A stretch of DNA of 64,000 nt from Metellina segmentata. Its lineage: Eukaryota > Arthropoda > Arachnida > Araneae > Tetragnathidae. The stretch covers positions 95,985,172-96,049,171 of the forward strand of contig OX375874.1 of the NCBI GenBank assembly GCA_947359465.1, written 5' to 3'. The notes below the pieces were generated by a model, which had not been told where the DNA came from, made no database searches, and saw only the letters and a list, made by a program, of their open reading frames with translations. Of this stretch, positions 1 through 10,898 are shown in pieces. Position 1 is the first letter of the stretch; each line of letters begins with the position of its first letter. A program made the translations under genes and the position numbers.

Positions 1-533
1 TTTTACGTATATTAATGAATATTTTATTCAAGCTTTCAATATTAGCTACATATAACGAAACTTGAAAAAAACTCAAGAGTACTTGAATTTGATGTTTTTC
101 GTTTAATATCTGTAATCAACGTAAGTAAATGTGAGGTAAATTTAAAAGCGTTTATATGCATACGCTCAATTATTATATGTACTTTTTGGGTACTTTGGCC
201 TCCTCCAGACTTTTTTCTCTTACTAAAATTAATTCTACAAAAATGTAAATGTTAAATTTGACATTTATTTACGTCTGTGAAATTGTGTATTGAATAATTG
301 TGTACACGTTGCCGACGAACCTCAGCCATGACGAACCATCCCCTCTTCCCAGAAAATTACCTTCATCCAACAATTATTCAGAAAATAATTTCGAATGGCG
401 AGGTTTTCTTTCTCCCTATTCCCTAAATGCCGTATTGTTAAATGAGCATTGGGTCAAATGAGTTCTTCTACTATTTTCAGACTGTTGACAAATTCAGACG
501 TATATTTTACCAGCAATGCACGAAACTTCTATT
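1..533. other. Upstream non-coding DNA, nothing recognised
   Basis: AT-rich sequence with no long reading frame, RNA gene or repeat that I can recognise. Confidence 0.5.
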
Positions 534-967
534 TTATTTGATACTAGCCACTGCTACACGGCGTTGCCCGCTACAATTCTTTTAGTGGAGTCAGATGTGA
601 TCACTGCTCCACGTGCAACGACGTGATGGCCTAGAAGTGGCTATTATCAACAACGTAAATCAAAACAAGCTAGAATCGGAAAATTAATTTGGCATGGTTC
701 CAGAGACTGACGTCAGAGGTCGAAAATCGCAAAATTTGTTCCTTCTTCATTCGATGGTGTAACGTCACATTCTGGAGAGAAGAAAGAATGATGAAAAAAC
801 TAATAAATTAATTTTAAAATGTTCTAGATTAAATTTTAAAACTCGGGAGCGATACAAAAATTGCAAAAACTACCTGTGTGCCAAATTTTATTATTGTAAC
901 CGCCATAGATTCGTCAGGACACTGCGCATCGAGGGACAAACACTTCTTTTTTTAATAGTAAAGATAG
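534..967 (+). repeat. Dispersed repeat family R1, copy 1
   Basis: This block starts with a 'tactagccactg...ggcgttgcccg' motif and ends with 'cgtcaggacactgcg', 'acaaacacttc' and an AT-rich 'aatagtaaagat' tail. The same start, middle ('ctattatcaacaacgtaaat') and end recur at 17541-18054, and the start and end recur at 62716-63567, all in one orientation. That makes it an interspersed repeat. It has no reading frame, inverted ends or tRNA-like boxes. The fixed 3' end and simple tail suggest the 3' part of a non-LTR or Penelope-like retroelement, but the class is not established. Confidence 0.75.
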
Positions 968-1462
968 CTGTCTTCAGCATGGGTTTTTTGGTAGCTTTTT
1001 AATAACAAATTTCTGTCCTTGAATAGCGCTTTTGATTATGCAAATGTAAATTAAGAACAATAGATGGCAGATTCAAAAGGATATTTTATAGTAAACAAAA
1101 ACAGAACCCCCCAAGTAACGAGCAAGTTTTATTGTTATATCGAAAAATGTACTGCTGCTTGTCGTTTAAAGTTATGTTTATTTGAAGTTGGAAGCATATT
1201 GTATATATGTTTTTTGACCACCACTATTTTCCTAAGTGCAAGGTACACAAATCAAGAAAAGTTCCTGATAAAAACGGTGCTTTTCATTACAAGGAAAAAC
1301 GGGCAGGGCTTGAGCCCATATAGCTATTCACCTGTCAACTAGGGTTGACCAAGATTTAGAAGTTGCTGACAAACTCAATTATAATTCCCGACATATCATG
1401 GAAAGTTCGGACTACTAGAACTCAATTGATGGGGTATTAAGAATAAACTTTCTCGTTCAAAT
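968..1462. other. Non-coding, one unsupported 92-codon frame
   Basis: A frame at 1064-1342 is open, but its protein resembles nothing I know and it lacks splice or promoter context. I treat it as chance. Confidence 0.4.
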
Positions 1463-1533
1463 GATCAATTAAGGCCCGATGGCATGGATCAATTAAGGCC
1501 CGATGGCATGGATCAATTAAGGCCCGGTGGCAT
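1463..1533. repeat. 24-bp tandem repeat, three units
   Basis: The unit begins 'gatcaattaaggcccgatgg' and starts at 1463, 1487 and 1511. The third unit has one A-to-G change. It directly abuts the MITE-like element that follows. Confidence 0.9.
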
Positions 1534-1946
1534 CCGGTTTTTCAACGTACGGCGCCACTGCGGCACCGATGCCCAACTATGCACACATAACCGTAAAATG
1601 ACGCACGAACTCCTTTCGTGCTATTTGCGATGAATATTCTATCGAAGAAAACGTGTTTATTTCGCTTACTTGGTGTAAAAAAAGTGTATTTTGAAACAAA
1701 ATTGACGTTACTAGATACAACCATTTTTTAATTATTATTTATATTCCATTTGTTTATGAAAACAAGGTGTTTGAGAACGGAGACTCATGTGCAGCGCCGT
1801 GGGGAAATGCGGTACAATTTGCACTCAAGTTGGACGTGCGTCGCCCCAACGGCGCTGGAGGCATGTGTGCACTGCTCCATTGGATCTAATGTATCTCGGA
1901 CCGCACTTGCGTTGCGGCAGCGGCGCCGCACGTTGAAAAACCGGAT
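1532..1946. mobile_element. MITE-like element with ~30-bp inverted ends
   Basis: The left end (1532-1561) reads 'atccggtttttcaacgt' and continues into a GC-rich 'cggcgcc' stretch. The right end (1917-1946) is its reverse complement with two or so mismatches. The interior is about 350 bp, CpG-rich near the ends, and has no transposase. No clear target duplication was found; partial similarity just outside ('cggtg...ca') suggests the true ends may lie a few bases further out. A non-autonomous DNA transposon is the likely identity. Confidence 0.6.
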
Positions 1947-2179
1947 GTGTGCACCGTGACTAAACATGGCTAAAAAATTTAAGAAATAACAGTATTACAA
2001 ACAGAAAATATTTCTTAAAAAATACCACGTTGTTTTACTCCAGTACGACTAAAATTAAACACCCAGCCCCTTACAGAATATGATTCGATGCATACAATTT
2101 CGCGAACTGCCGTCAACGATATATTTTTTTGTATACAATGTGATTCAACCAATAAAAAAAAACATTTGACGGTCTGGAT
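1947..2179. other. Non-coding spacer
   Basis: AT-rich spacer between two repeats with nothing recognisable in it. Confidence 0.4.
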
Positions 2180-2366
2180 TTCTATGGCACAAGAGCCATA
2201 CTTGACCTTGCTGCAATAGACACCAAATAATAGACATACACACAGAAGGTAAGGTTTACTGACTCAGAAGAAAGAAATACGCCCAGGGATGAATCAAACC
2301 CGCGCCGACTACAACTCTCAGTTTGCTAGTGCAGTGGACATACTCACTGAACCACGACGGCCCCAT
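2180..2366 (-). repeat. tRNA-derived SINE, family C
   Basis: Read on the minus strand, the copy starts 'ggggccgtcgtggttcagtg'. It has an A-box-like 'tggttcagtgag' followed about 40 nt later by a B-box-like 'ggtttgattca', the internal RNA polymerase III promoter layout of tRNA-derived SINEs. The body contains 'tttcttctgagtcagtaaacc'. Related copies lie at 43642-43790 (minus) and 52930-53025 (plus), with weaker fragments at 19541-19585, 31865-31925 and 40262-40400. Confidence 0.7.
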
Positions 2367-2697
2367 ACAGCACTTGAATTGAATTGATGATTTCTCTGAA
2401 AAATCCGGACGATTATTTATTTTCTAACGAAATCCGGCTCGCAAATTCAGGACGTCTGGTGACGAAGAGGCTTTTCAGAAAATTGGGAAATTCCTTAGAG
2501 ACTGGTGCTTCTAGGAGTCCTGTGGGGATTTCGATATAAAAGAAAATGTGATATTATTGAATGATAATTAACTTTATGCTGTAATTTAAATGTTTTTTTT
2601 CGATTGAAAGGCAGTCAGTAGACTATGATAGAGCAATAATAGAATCTTAATTTGACTGTAGCGTTAGTTTTCTGATATACTTGAAAGCCACACTGGT
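2367..2697. other. Non-coding spacer
   Basis: No gene or repeat recognised in this AT-rich spacer. Confidence 0.4.
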
Positions 2698-3022
2698 AAG
2701 GTAATTTTAATGAACGTCGTACTTGAGCAATACAACGTGCTATTGACGACGGTCGGGGATCAATTCCCTAAGGGAAAGATCCGAGGACAACACCACGTCA
2801 TTTTGAACCACGATCAGATGACGAGGCAACACCCGAGCTGGCACCCCACTCTCCAAACGTACACATCAACTCAATGTGAGGACTTTCGACCACGACAGAT
2901 TTAAGGTGCACCAGCCGCCTATATACCATACGCCTACAAACATCCACGCACTGACCCGGATTCGAACCATTAACTTTCCGATCTAGTGGCTAACACCTTA
3001 ACCACCAGACCGGTTGGTCGGC
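2698..3022 (-). repeat. tRNA-derived SINE, family A, near full length
   Basis: On the minus strand the head reads 'cgaccaaccggtctggtgg', then 'ttaaggtgttagccac', giving an A-box-like 'tggttaaggtg'. A perfect B box 'ggttcgaatcc' follows. The body carries 'cgtggtcgaaagtcctcac', 'ggggtgccagctc' and 'ggatctttcccttagggaat', and it ends in 'cgttcattaaaattacc'. Better copies occur at 37231-37563 and 40809-41145. Confidence 0.85.
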
Positions 3023-3046
3023 GAAAGCAAGACATCGTTTTTGATA

Positions 3047-3335
3047 GGTAGGTAGTTGAATCAACATTGCACTGGTGCAATACAACGGGCTTTCGGCGAT
3101 GGTGTGGGATCAATCCCGAAGGGAAAGATTCGAGGACGATCAGATGACGAGGTCAATACATGAACTGACACCCCACGTTCTCAACTTTCACATCACACCA
3201 GTGATGACATTTGAGGCTATGATGGATTGAACGTACACCAACTCCCACGTACATGATGGCCTATAGTTGGATCGAGTTTCGAACTCGCAACCCTTGGTTG
3301 TTAACCCGTTACTCTTCCGACCGGGATACCATGGG
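3047..3335 (-). repeat. tRNA-derived SINE, family B
   Basis: On the minus strand the head reads 'ggtatcccggtcggaagag', then 'ttgcgagttcgaaactcgat', which serves as the B-box region. The distal body ('aatctttcccttcgggattg', 'gatcccacaccatcg', 'cagtgcaatgttgattcaac') matches family A, but the head does not. The tail is built of 'ctacc' units, unlike the 'attacc' tail of family A. Confidence 0.8.
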
Positions 3336-3493
3336 GAATAAAACAAACGACGATGTATAGGCCTGTCCAAAAAAATGAATGTAGTGACGAGAAAAATAAA
3401 ATTAGTATTAGTAACTACTAATTTTAGTCTAATAATAATTCTATTTACTAATAATAATAAATTTAGTATTAGTAAATAGAATGTTGATCTGTC

Positions 3494-3618
3494 TCACTTT
3501 CTTTATTTTAAACATAGACAATGGCTATTTCTTAGAAATAATTCTAGAAACACATTAGATACGCATCACCTTCTTTATTTCAAATACAGACAATGGCTAT
3601 CTAGAAATAATTCTCAAT
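3494..3618. repeat. 72-bp imperfect tandem duplication
   Basis: The segment 'agacaatggctat...tagaaataattct' occurs twice about 72 bp apart. Just upstream (3393-3480) is an AT-only stretch built of 'tagtattagtaa'-like words that recur both directly and inverted. Confidence 0.7.
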
Positions 3619-3620
3619 TC

Positions 3621-4063
3621 ATAAATCTACCCAGTCGTGAATTAAATCTAACTTGGATCAGTTTTGAATTGGCTTTTGCTTATATTGAATCAATAAGCCG
3701 ACTCAAACAAATAAAACAGTCTTTCACACAAGATGGCAATCGAAAAGGTGTTACTTCTACCGGCCTCTACTATTTACCGTTCCCAAATCCCACCCATTGG
3801 CGTAATCAGTGGCGCGAACAGGTAAACGAGAACTCGAGTGGGAAAAAGAGCAACCCTGCTTGGATGAAACCCCTCTCCACGATCTGTCAGAACAGGAGCC
3901 ACAATTCGGTTTACCTAGCGCGAGACATGCAGGCCGGCATCGGATACAACGAACCAATGGTGAACAGTCTGCGCGATTCGAACTGAGGTTCGGGTTTGAC
4001 TTTTGACGCGTTTTTTTTTTTTTACCGAAAGGGTGGAACAAGTGAATTATTTTTTTGGATGCG
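3621..4063 (+). promoter_or_regulatory. Probable promoter and 5' UTR of the SANS-type gene
   Basis: This interval is richer in G+C than the flanking repeat DNA and lies immediately upstream of the first coding exon. It holds an inverted CCAAT motif in 'cacccattggcg' (3791-3802) and no convincing TATA box. A TGA at 4043-4045 is in frame with the start codon, so no in-frame extension upstream of it is possible without splicing. A 'cag|gtaaac' donor-like string near 3820 could mark a 5' UTR intron, but nothing confirms it. Transcription start is unknown. Confidence 0.4.
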
Positions 4064-4239
4064 ATGTCGGTTTTGGACAGAGACCGTTTCCATAGAGCCG
4101 CGAGAGACGGATTTTTGGATTTGTTAAGAGACGCGACGCGCAAGGATTGCAATTCTGCAGATGAAGATGGAATGACACCCACGCTGTGGGCGGCCTATTA
4201 CGGCAATTTGGATGCGCTGAGGCTTATTGTTGGGAGAGG
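4064..4239 (+). CDS. Sans: SANS-type ankyrin scaffold protein (USH1G/ANKS4B family), exon 1
   Basis: This exon encodes the first 58 residues plus two bases of a split glycine codon. The sequence runs [20 protein letters not shown], then a short linker, then '[20 protein letters not shown]', the hallmark start of vertebrate SANS/ANKS4B proteins. That segment opens the first ankyrin repeat, with its TPL-like 'TPTLWAA' signature. The family is known to scaffold the Usher protein network with myosin VII at actin-based protrusions of sensory or epithelial cells. I chose the ATG at 4064: it is the only in-frame ATG after a TGA at 4043-4045. A TTG at 4055 extends the frame but is not a credible animal start. 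The exon ends at a perfect GTAAGT donor, and the next exon at 63804 restores the family sequence GGDPDRCD. Vertebrates have two paralogues (USH1G, ANKS4B). An invertebrate is expected to have a single pro-orthologue, so the symbol is provisional. Confidence 0.93.
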
Positions 4240-4316
4240 GTAAGTTCTTATTTTTTGTTCTAACGTTCTATAATTTTGCTTATAAATATAGAATTCTATA
4301 TCGCATGTGTTTTGAA

Positions 4317-4740
4317 ATATTCTGGTATTTCTTAGATCATTCGTGTTTAGAAGCATGTTTTTAATGCAAATGATTTTTTTGGGGGGTACTATGAGAAAGA
4401 TCTATAGTAGCTAAAGTTGCATGAATATTTTTTAGACCTGATTCCTTTATCTAGTTCAATACCGTCAGCGTTTAAAATGCTCTGGTATATTTTAGAACGT
4501 ACGTGTTTATAAACAAGTTTGAAATGCAAATGGTTTTGGGACTTTGGCAAAGATCTTTGGGTAACTAAAGTTGCATAAATATTTTTTAGACCCGATTCCT
4601 TTACCTAGTTCAATACCGTCTGCGTTTTAAAATGCTATGGTATATTTTAGAACGTGCGTGTTTATAAACAATTTTGGAATGCAAATGATTTGGGAAACTT
4701 TGGAAAAGATATTTTGGAACTAGATAAGAATCTTAGCTAG
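4317..4740. repeat. ~155-160-bp tandem repeat next to the donor
   Basis: 'tctggtat' begins units at 4321 and 4481, and 'tatggtat' begins the next at 4636. The intervals are 160 and 155 bp, and the third unit is partial. Shared words include 'cgtgtttataaac', 'gaatgcaaatg', 'aaagttgcat' and 'gttcaataccgtc'. The first unit is the most diverged. Confidence 0.85.
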
Positions 4741-5040
4741 ACTAGTAGTCTATTGGTCTATTAAATATAGCTATAGCTAATTTTCCTTGAAAAAGTAAGT
4801 GACGGTAATACTGATGAAATAGGACATATTTTATTTTGAGTCTCGTGTTTTTTTTTGACCCTGACGATGTTAGGCAGATTGATCCATCTGTCAAAATGGT
4901 CATTACTGGTTTTTTTTAAATCTTTATTAGTTATTTTGTGAGTTTTATGTCATGAAGATTCAAAGAAAGAGAAGATAAAGGTTTTTTGATGTCTCGATAT
5001 TTTTTCTTGTTTGGTTCCATTTTAATATTTTCCAATAATT
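4741..5040. other. Intronic DNA, nothing recognised
   Basis: AT-rich intron sequence with no recognisable gene or repeat. Confidence 0.4.
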
Positions 5041-5200
5041 TCCCGGGTTAGCAACCGGTGAGTCGCGAGTTCGAAACTCGATCTAACCAAAGGCAGTCGT
5101 GTTTTTAGGGGCTGGTGCACGTTCAATCTACCGGACTATCACCAATAGACAGTATTGTTGCTCCAGTGAGACCTTAATTTAACTACCAACCAGTAATCTA
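5041..5200 (+). repeat. SINE family B, internally deleted copy
   Basis: The head 'gagtcgcgagttcgaaactc' and 'ctggtgcacgttcaatc' are followed directly by the tail 'gttgctccagtgagacc' and 'aactaccaacc'. The middle of the element is missing. Confidence 0.75.
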
Positions 5201-6689
5201 ATAATCTGGAATAATATAAAAATAAATTTTTAATTTATCAAATAGTTTTTAATGCTTGTAAGTTCGCAAACAACGTCGTGCAATGCTAATTGACATTTGA
5301 AAGTATTGTAAAATATGAAAACAATTTAGAGTAAGTGTTCTCCCCTTGTGCGAACTTTCATTGATGTTTTTAGGAAGATCTTCAGACGAACTTTTGTAAC
5401 TCAAAAACACTTATCTTTATCTATGGAAATATGTGCTCTTAGAATCTCCAAGTCGAAAATTATCTTTCTTTGTTCAGGACAGAAGGGGTGAAAAATGACC
5501 ATAGCTGGAGTCTCAAAGTTAAGCAGAGGTTCGACCATTCTACTCAAAATGGTGGTCGCCCGCTGTGTCACACACATTTAGTTTACTAGGTTTAGGGATT
5601 AGGTCAATTTCAATCCATATTTTTTCGTTTTGAACTCTATGAACGTCAAGAGATTGTCAAGTAGCGTATTATTGCTGCCCTCCCACATCAAAATACCACT
5701 TATAACCACATTTATTGGTTAAAAGAATCCTAGGAAAGACTGTCGGTCAAGAAGAATATAAGTTATGCTGGGAATACCGGTTGTAGGACGGATATATGCG
5801 TGTGAAACCATCAGATTTAATGAAATGGCGCGGTTGTTATTTCTAAAGCTATTTATTGGCTAAGATTTAGGTGCTTTGAATAAGCCTGATTAACCTGGAA
5901 TTGATTCCTCTAAACGATTTCGTTCTACTAAGCTTTTATTATACAAAGCTTCTACTGACTGCCTTTCAATAAAAAAAACAATTAAATTGCACTCAAACCT
6001 GTTTTTGTACTGTGGATAGGGACCGCATAAAAGAAAACGCATAAAAAAATCTTCCAAAACTTCACGAGTAGCTATAAAAAATATTTTTCGCAACACATTA
6101 AAAAAATATTTTTTTTTATGCGGTGAATACGGACCGCATAAAAAAAGTCTCAGGTAGAAAATAACTAAAAACCTTACGAAATAAATAGAAATTGCTTTTT
6201 TTTTATGTTACTACTTGGAAGCCTTCTGGTGTTGCTTGGACTGAATTGGTGAACTGAAAATTTGACCCAAAGTCTCTTTTCTTACACAGAGAAATGTAAT
6301 TATTATTTAACTCTCTGAGAAGTTTATACGCATATATTCATTCAACAACCTACATTCTTCTCTTCATGACATCTAACCAATAGGATTTTTTAACCTATTG
6401 ATATGGTTATATAATTATTATGTTTATTGTGGGGTAAAAGTAGTACCACAATACGTGACGCTGAGAGAGTTAAGTGTTCGAAAATAACTGTAACACCGTT
6501 TAGTACTACAATACACCGTTCTAGTCCGTTTCCTAGTATAATTGCGATGACTCAAATCATAAATTAATGGCGATCTTCAAACTGCAAAAATACAAACCCA
6601 CAGAAATAAAACAGGGAGACATAGAGACTAATGCTATGAAATTCAGCCACCAAGTTACTGTGAGTACTCAAAATATACAAAAATTTCAC
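5201..6689. other. Intronic DNA, nothing recognised
   Basis: No gene is supported. At 6000-6150 'ggaccgcataaaa' occurs twice and 'ttttatgcgg' once inverted between them, with A and T runs. This is a small inverted and direct repeat of unknown meaning. Confidence 0.4.
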
Positions 6690-6800
6690 TAACACAACAG
6701 GCTATTTGGCGAGGATCCGGGAATCATTCAAAATGGAAATATACGAGGACACCTCGACATTTTGAACCACGGTCAGATAGCGAGGTCTCAGCCTTCAAAT
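6690..6800 (-). repeat. SINE A/B body fragment
   Basis: 'aacacaacaggctatt', 'cgaggacacctcg' and 'ttgaaccacggtcagat' match the shared SINE body in minus orientation. Head and tail are missing. Confidence 0.65.
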
Positions 6801-9594
6801 TGCATCGGGTATAAAAGGTCTTCTGTAACAGTAATCGAATATATCAATCATCAAAAGGAAGAATAATACATGTCCCTTCTTTAAATGTACCTATTAGCTG
6901 CGACGAGGGAGTGGTTAAAGGAAATCCATCTTCAAAGAAACTCATCTTTTCAAACAGATCATATCCACAGGCTTTTCGGTGCAAGATTTTTCTTCTTCCG
7001 TCTGCCTGTCCAGGTAGCAAATAGCTATTTAAACTCATTCTAATGAATGAAACATCACGTTTTCATTCTTTGAGGCGTCGGCGCTTTTTGTGAAAATTCA
7101 AAGGACATATCCTGGCAATTCGAAAATTATTTAAATGACAGGTTTTTATCCATTTAAAATTATATGCTCTAAGAGTTTGGAATTCTAGCTTTGGTTATCG
7201 CCAAATAGTGGCACTTGAAAACTATAGCTCCAAATGACTTACAAATTATGTATCGAATTGAATATTATACATTTTCAAATGTTTTAGTTTCTCTAAATCG
7301 CTGCATTTGAAGCATAGGAAACTTGGCTTTAAGGTGTGTTTGAAACTCATGTTGACTTTAAACTATGGGTTTGCTCAAAATAACCATTTTCCAAATTCGA
7401 GATACCTTTTTTCGAAGAAATAACTTTAACTTAGTAAGTTAAACTCTCCTAAAATGTTCTTCAATCTTCCTAGATTACATTGAAACGATTGGTTATTCTT
7501 TTGTAAATTAACGATTTTTTGAAAATTCTTAAGAAAAAAAATCAGAAATTTGTAATTTTTTAGTTATTTTTATATAAATATCATTTAAAAAATAATATGC
7601 AATGCAACATTGTTCTTGCTTCAGTATATATGTCCTAACAAAAAAATTTAAAACCGGTATCTTCAATTCATTTTGAGGAAAGATTTACTTATTTAAAATA
7701 AGCTGATTGTCGCATTGACCAATCAGCATTTCTAAATAAATTTAAAATAAAACGAAATTCATTACTTTTAATGTATACAAAAATAAACAATCGCTCTTAA
7801 GCATCTTTGAAGGAAAATAAACGAAGCATTGAGATAGTCATTAGAACCAAAAATCATTATCTGATAAAGGCCAAAGAAGGAACTGTACATGTTCGCTTTG
7901 TTTTGTTTTGAGAATTCATTGTGTAAACTATTATGTTGCATTGTCGTCCTTCAAATATTTCTTACGAATCTTTTTCGAAGGCAATGGATGTTTTCTCAGT
8001 TCAGAGAAAAGTACGTATTCTCAAATGTTTTTTCTGAAAAATTTCCTGTACCGTCTTTAGGTTCATTATCCATCCGGTCATATGTTTCTGTTTGCACCCC
8101 GATGTTACCATCTGTTCTAGTCTTGCCGAAGTCTTGTCACGCACGTATGGTGTGCTTCACCTGAAATGGCCCCAGTGTCAATATTATATTCATTCTATAT
8201 CCACGTAAAACGAGATAGAGGGGGAAAATCAATATGTCGTTCGATAACCTATCAGTATAATCCGTCTTTTGCGACACTGTTAAAAGTAATTACTGAGAAT
8301 ATTCGATCAAGTCAGCAGTTGAAACTAAAAGGGAATATGATATTCGATATTTATAAAATTAAAAATGTTTGACGCATAAACCAAAATAGTTCCCTACGGA
8401 AAAGCTTTTAATGCATCCCCTAATGCTAGTTATCCACATTAAAGAATTTTTTAAACATTTTTAAACTTCGAAAGCTTTGTCTTTTCCTTAAATTCTAGCA
8501 ACTGTATTTGCATTGTCTTTATAAATTCGTGTAAAGGGCAATATACTGCGACGTATGGGACAAGCACACACAGATTTTAATCATAAAATAGCTGTATCTT
8601 TAATTATATTTGTATTTTAAAAGTTAGTTGATTTATATGGATTTTATGTTGCAAGACTCTTCTGGATGTGAACAATAATAGTTCACAGAATACTGCATAG
8701 CCCAAAGGTTCATATAGAAGATAGAAATCCGCAGATGGATAGTTGTTTGGATAAGTCCACTCTAGGATATATTGAAGTCAGCCTACAACATCAACAGTAA
8801 AATCAAAATCCAATTGAACAAGAAATACGTTTTTCGGAAAAATAAAACAGTAATTTATCAGTTGTTTTCATTTACCAGCAAACAATTACATTTTTTAAAA
8901 ACGAAATCTGCTAAACGTTTGCACACCAGTTATAAAATTCTACTCATATTTAAGGTAATCGAACTGCAATTAAAATGTTTCGTACTAAAACCAAGCGAAT
9001 TAAATTTAAGCTAAAAATGCGAACAGTATCTTATATTTATCGGCAGCAGCTATTTTCGTTTGTGTCTCCAGTGTGGACTGCGATCTAAGTTCAACGGCCA
9101 CTATCGGAGCATTGTTTTACAAGGATGACTTAGAAGTATCTCATAAGAAAAAGTTCACTACAATGAGACAGGTACGTCCGTGACCCCTGACTTATTTTCG
9201 TGACGGATAATTCATAAATCCCGATCCATTTTTCTTTTCCTTTCTCGTTTTCGTCCTAAACCTGGGGGACTGTGCTTCCATTGCGTTCCACCGGGTGTCT
9301 AGCTGACCGGTGTTTGCATTGTGTTTCCACCAAAGCGTTCATGCGAGATCGTTAAAACATTCTCTCCGATACGGAGTCCTGTTTCCGCGGTTTCTTCACT
9401 ACACTTCACTTATGATGTGAGCAATAAATAACGCGTACTTTTATGGGTTATCTTGTTTCGAAAGTGGTGTTTAATAAGAGGTTTTGCATGCGATTTTCTG
9501 GAGGTGGGGCCAGATACCTTAAAACGCTAACCACGATCTCTTATTAAACGCCTCAATAATGTTTTTTATTCGAGGAATGATTATAAGGTAAACT
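6801..9594. other. Intronic DNA, nothing recognised
   Basis: Several chance frames of 60-91 codons (for example 7889-8164 and 8772-9014) encode low-complexity, unrecognised peptides. A segment around 9050-9540 is noticeably less AT-rich and holds a 12-bp inverted pair ('gtttaataagag' near 9466 and its complement near 9538). I cannot assign it. Confidence 0.4.
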
Positions 9595-9607
9595 GGGGGG
9601 GGGGGGG
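9595..9607 (+). repeat. 13-nt G homopolymer
   Basis: An uninterrupted run of 13 G. The same length of run occurs at 38094-38106. Confidence 0.9.
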
Positions 9608-9725
9608 AGAGAAGGAGCGCTTTGTTATGTTGCGAAGCTCATTCACCTTTCTTTATTCAGAAAGTGAAATTAAATCTTAAAAATGTATCTTAACAGGTAT
9701 CTTGGAGTTATTGCATTCTATTATA

Positions 9726-9978
9726 TCGCACTCCGGCAAAAAAAAGTGACACAACTCAAAATTGCAGAATTTGAGAAACATCAACTTAAAAGATACTATA
9801 AAACTTATATTGAAATAGTATAAGCTTCTTTTAAATTGGAGGTAAGTATTTATGGTGGTAACTTCTATTCTAATCTATAGAATAATAATATAACAAGCTG
9901 GGGCACCTCATACATATTTTTCAATGACATCAAAATTTTTATTTTTTGACCTGTGTCACTTTTCTTGCCGGGGTACGA
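9726..9978. mobile_element. 253-bp MITE of the Tc1/mariner type
   Basis: The left end 'tcgcactccggcaaa...aagtgacaca' and the right end 'tgtgtcacttttcttgccgg' plus 'ggtacga' are inverted copies over about 30 bp with a few mismatches. TA dinucleotides flank both ends (9724-9725 and 9979-9980), as expected for Tc1/mariner target duplication. The interior has no coding capacity, so the element depended on a transposase from elsewhere. Confidence 0.8.
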
Positions 9979-10269
9979 TATGAATAGATAATATCGTTAG
10001 TTGGTATAAATATTGAGTACTGACAAATTTAGTTCTGTATGATTAGTAGTTGAATATTTCAAAGAATCACTGAGGTAAAAACAATTAAATATTTCATCAT
10101 GGAAAATCTTTATTATCAAGGGAAATACATTGCATCAAAAAAACTGTTCAAATATGAGTTTGGGGATTTTTTTACCAGAAGGAGGTGATTTTTAGACCGG
10201 TAAAGATGTGTCTACTAAGCAGTTTTTTCTTTGCATGAAGGAAAGCATAGGGAGAAGAATACCATATAT

Positions 10270-10898
10270 TAAAAGAATATTTTAAAAGATAATTTAAAGC
10301 TCTCAGCCCAAAATTTGGGTATTGGAAACAAGTTTTTTTTTAAAATCAAGATAACGATCCTAAGCACACGGCTTTTAACATTCGTCTCTGGTACCTCTAT
10401 AATTGTCCACAAGTTCTGAAAACATCACTTCAGTCGCCAGATTTAAACCCAGTAGAACACATTTGGAGAGAACTGGAGGTTAGAGTACCAAGATACGATA
10501 TTAAAACGATAAGCGAACTAAAAACAGTAATGATTATAGAATGGAGGAACATTGGTACAGAAATTACAATAAAACTAGTGAATTATTCCCAAACGTTTAA
10601 AAGCTGTTGGGGATGGTAAGTACTAATTTACAGAAATATTACAATATTTACTATTATGTAGAGATTTTTTTTAAGTGTACGAAGACTTTTATAAGGTAAC
10701 TTTTTGTTGCTTTTTGACTATTAATTTTCCAAAAAAGCTTTACTCTGTTTTAAAAATATTTTCTGTAGTTTTGTTAAGAACAAGTTATATATATTATTAA
10801 AATATTCTCATTCTAAAATACTAATTTTTATTAATGGATAGAGCAGTATTTCATTGAAATTCATAAGTGTACGAACACTTTTGGGAACCATTATATAT
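10270..10898 (+). mobile_element. 5'-truncated Tc1-like transposon
   Basis: It contains the transposase relic described next. It probably ends at 'gtgtacgaacacttttggga' and 'accattata' near 10866-10895. A sister motif 'gtgtacgaagacttttataa' sits at about 10673 in the same orientation. I found no matching left inverted end upstream, so the 5' part looks lost or unrecognisable. Confidence 0.6.
10280..10619 (+). pseudogene. Tc1-like transposase C-terminal relic
   Basis: From 10347 a 90-codon frame reads QDNDPKHTAFNIRLW, then SPDLNPVEHIWRELE, ending at TAA 10617-10619. These are the second D block and the third-residue block (SPDLNP-E-HIW) of a DDE Tc1 transposase, including the catalytic E. Just upstream, 'NLGIGNKFFF' lies in another frame, the usual partner of this motif, so a frameshift falls in the T-run near 10333-10341. 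The N-terminal DNA-binding region and first catalytic D are not visible. It is a dead fragment on the coding strand of the host gene. Confidence 0.85.

Noticed and set aside
1064..1342. 92-codon frame upstream of the gene
   Set aside because: No recognisable domain and no promoter or splice evidence.
2930..3012. tRNA gene suggested by A and B boxes on the minus strand
   Set aside because: The boxes belong to a SINE head; the sequence continues into the SINE body, has no cloverleaf acceptor pairing that I can form, and recurs in many copies.
4055..4063. TTG start three codons upstream for the SANS-type protein
   Set aside because: Animal genes start at ATG; the in-frame ATG at 4064 fits the family N-terminus and follows an in-frame stop closely.
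3757..4182. 141-codon minus-strand frame over exon 1
   Set aside because: It is the antisense shadow of a supported exon and its promoter, and the peptide resembles nothing.
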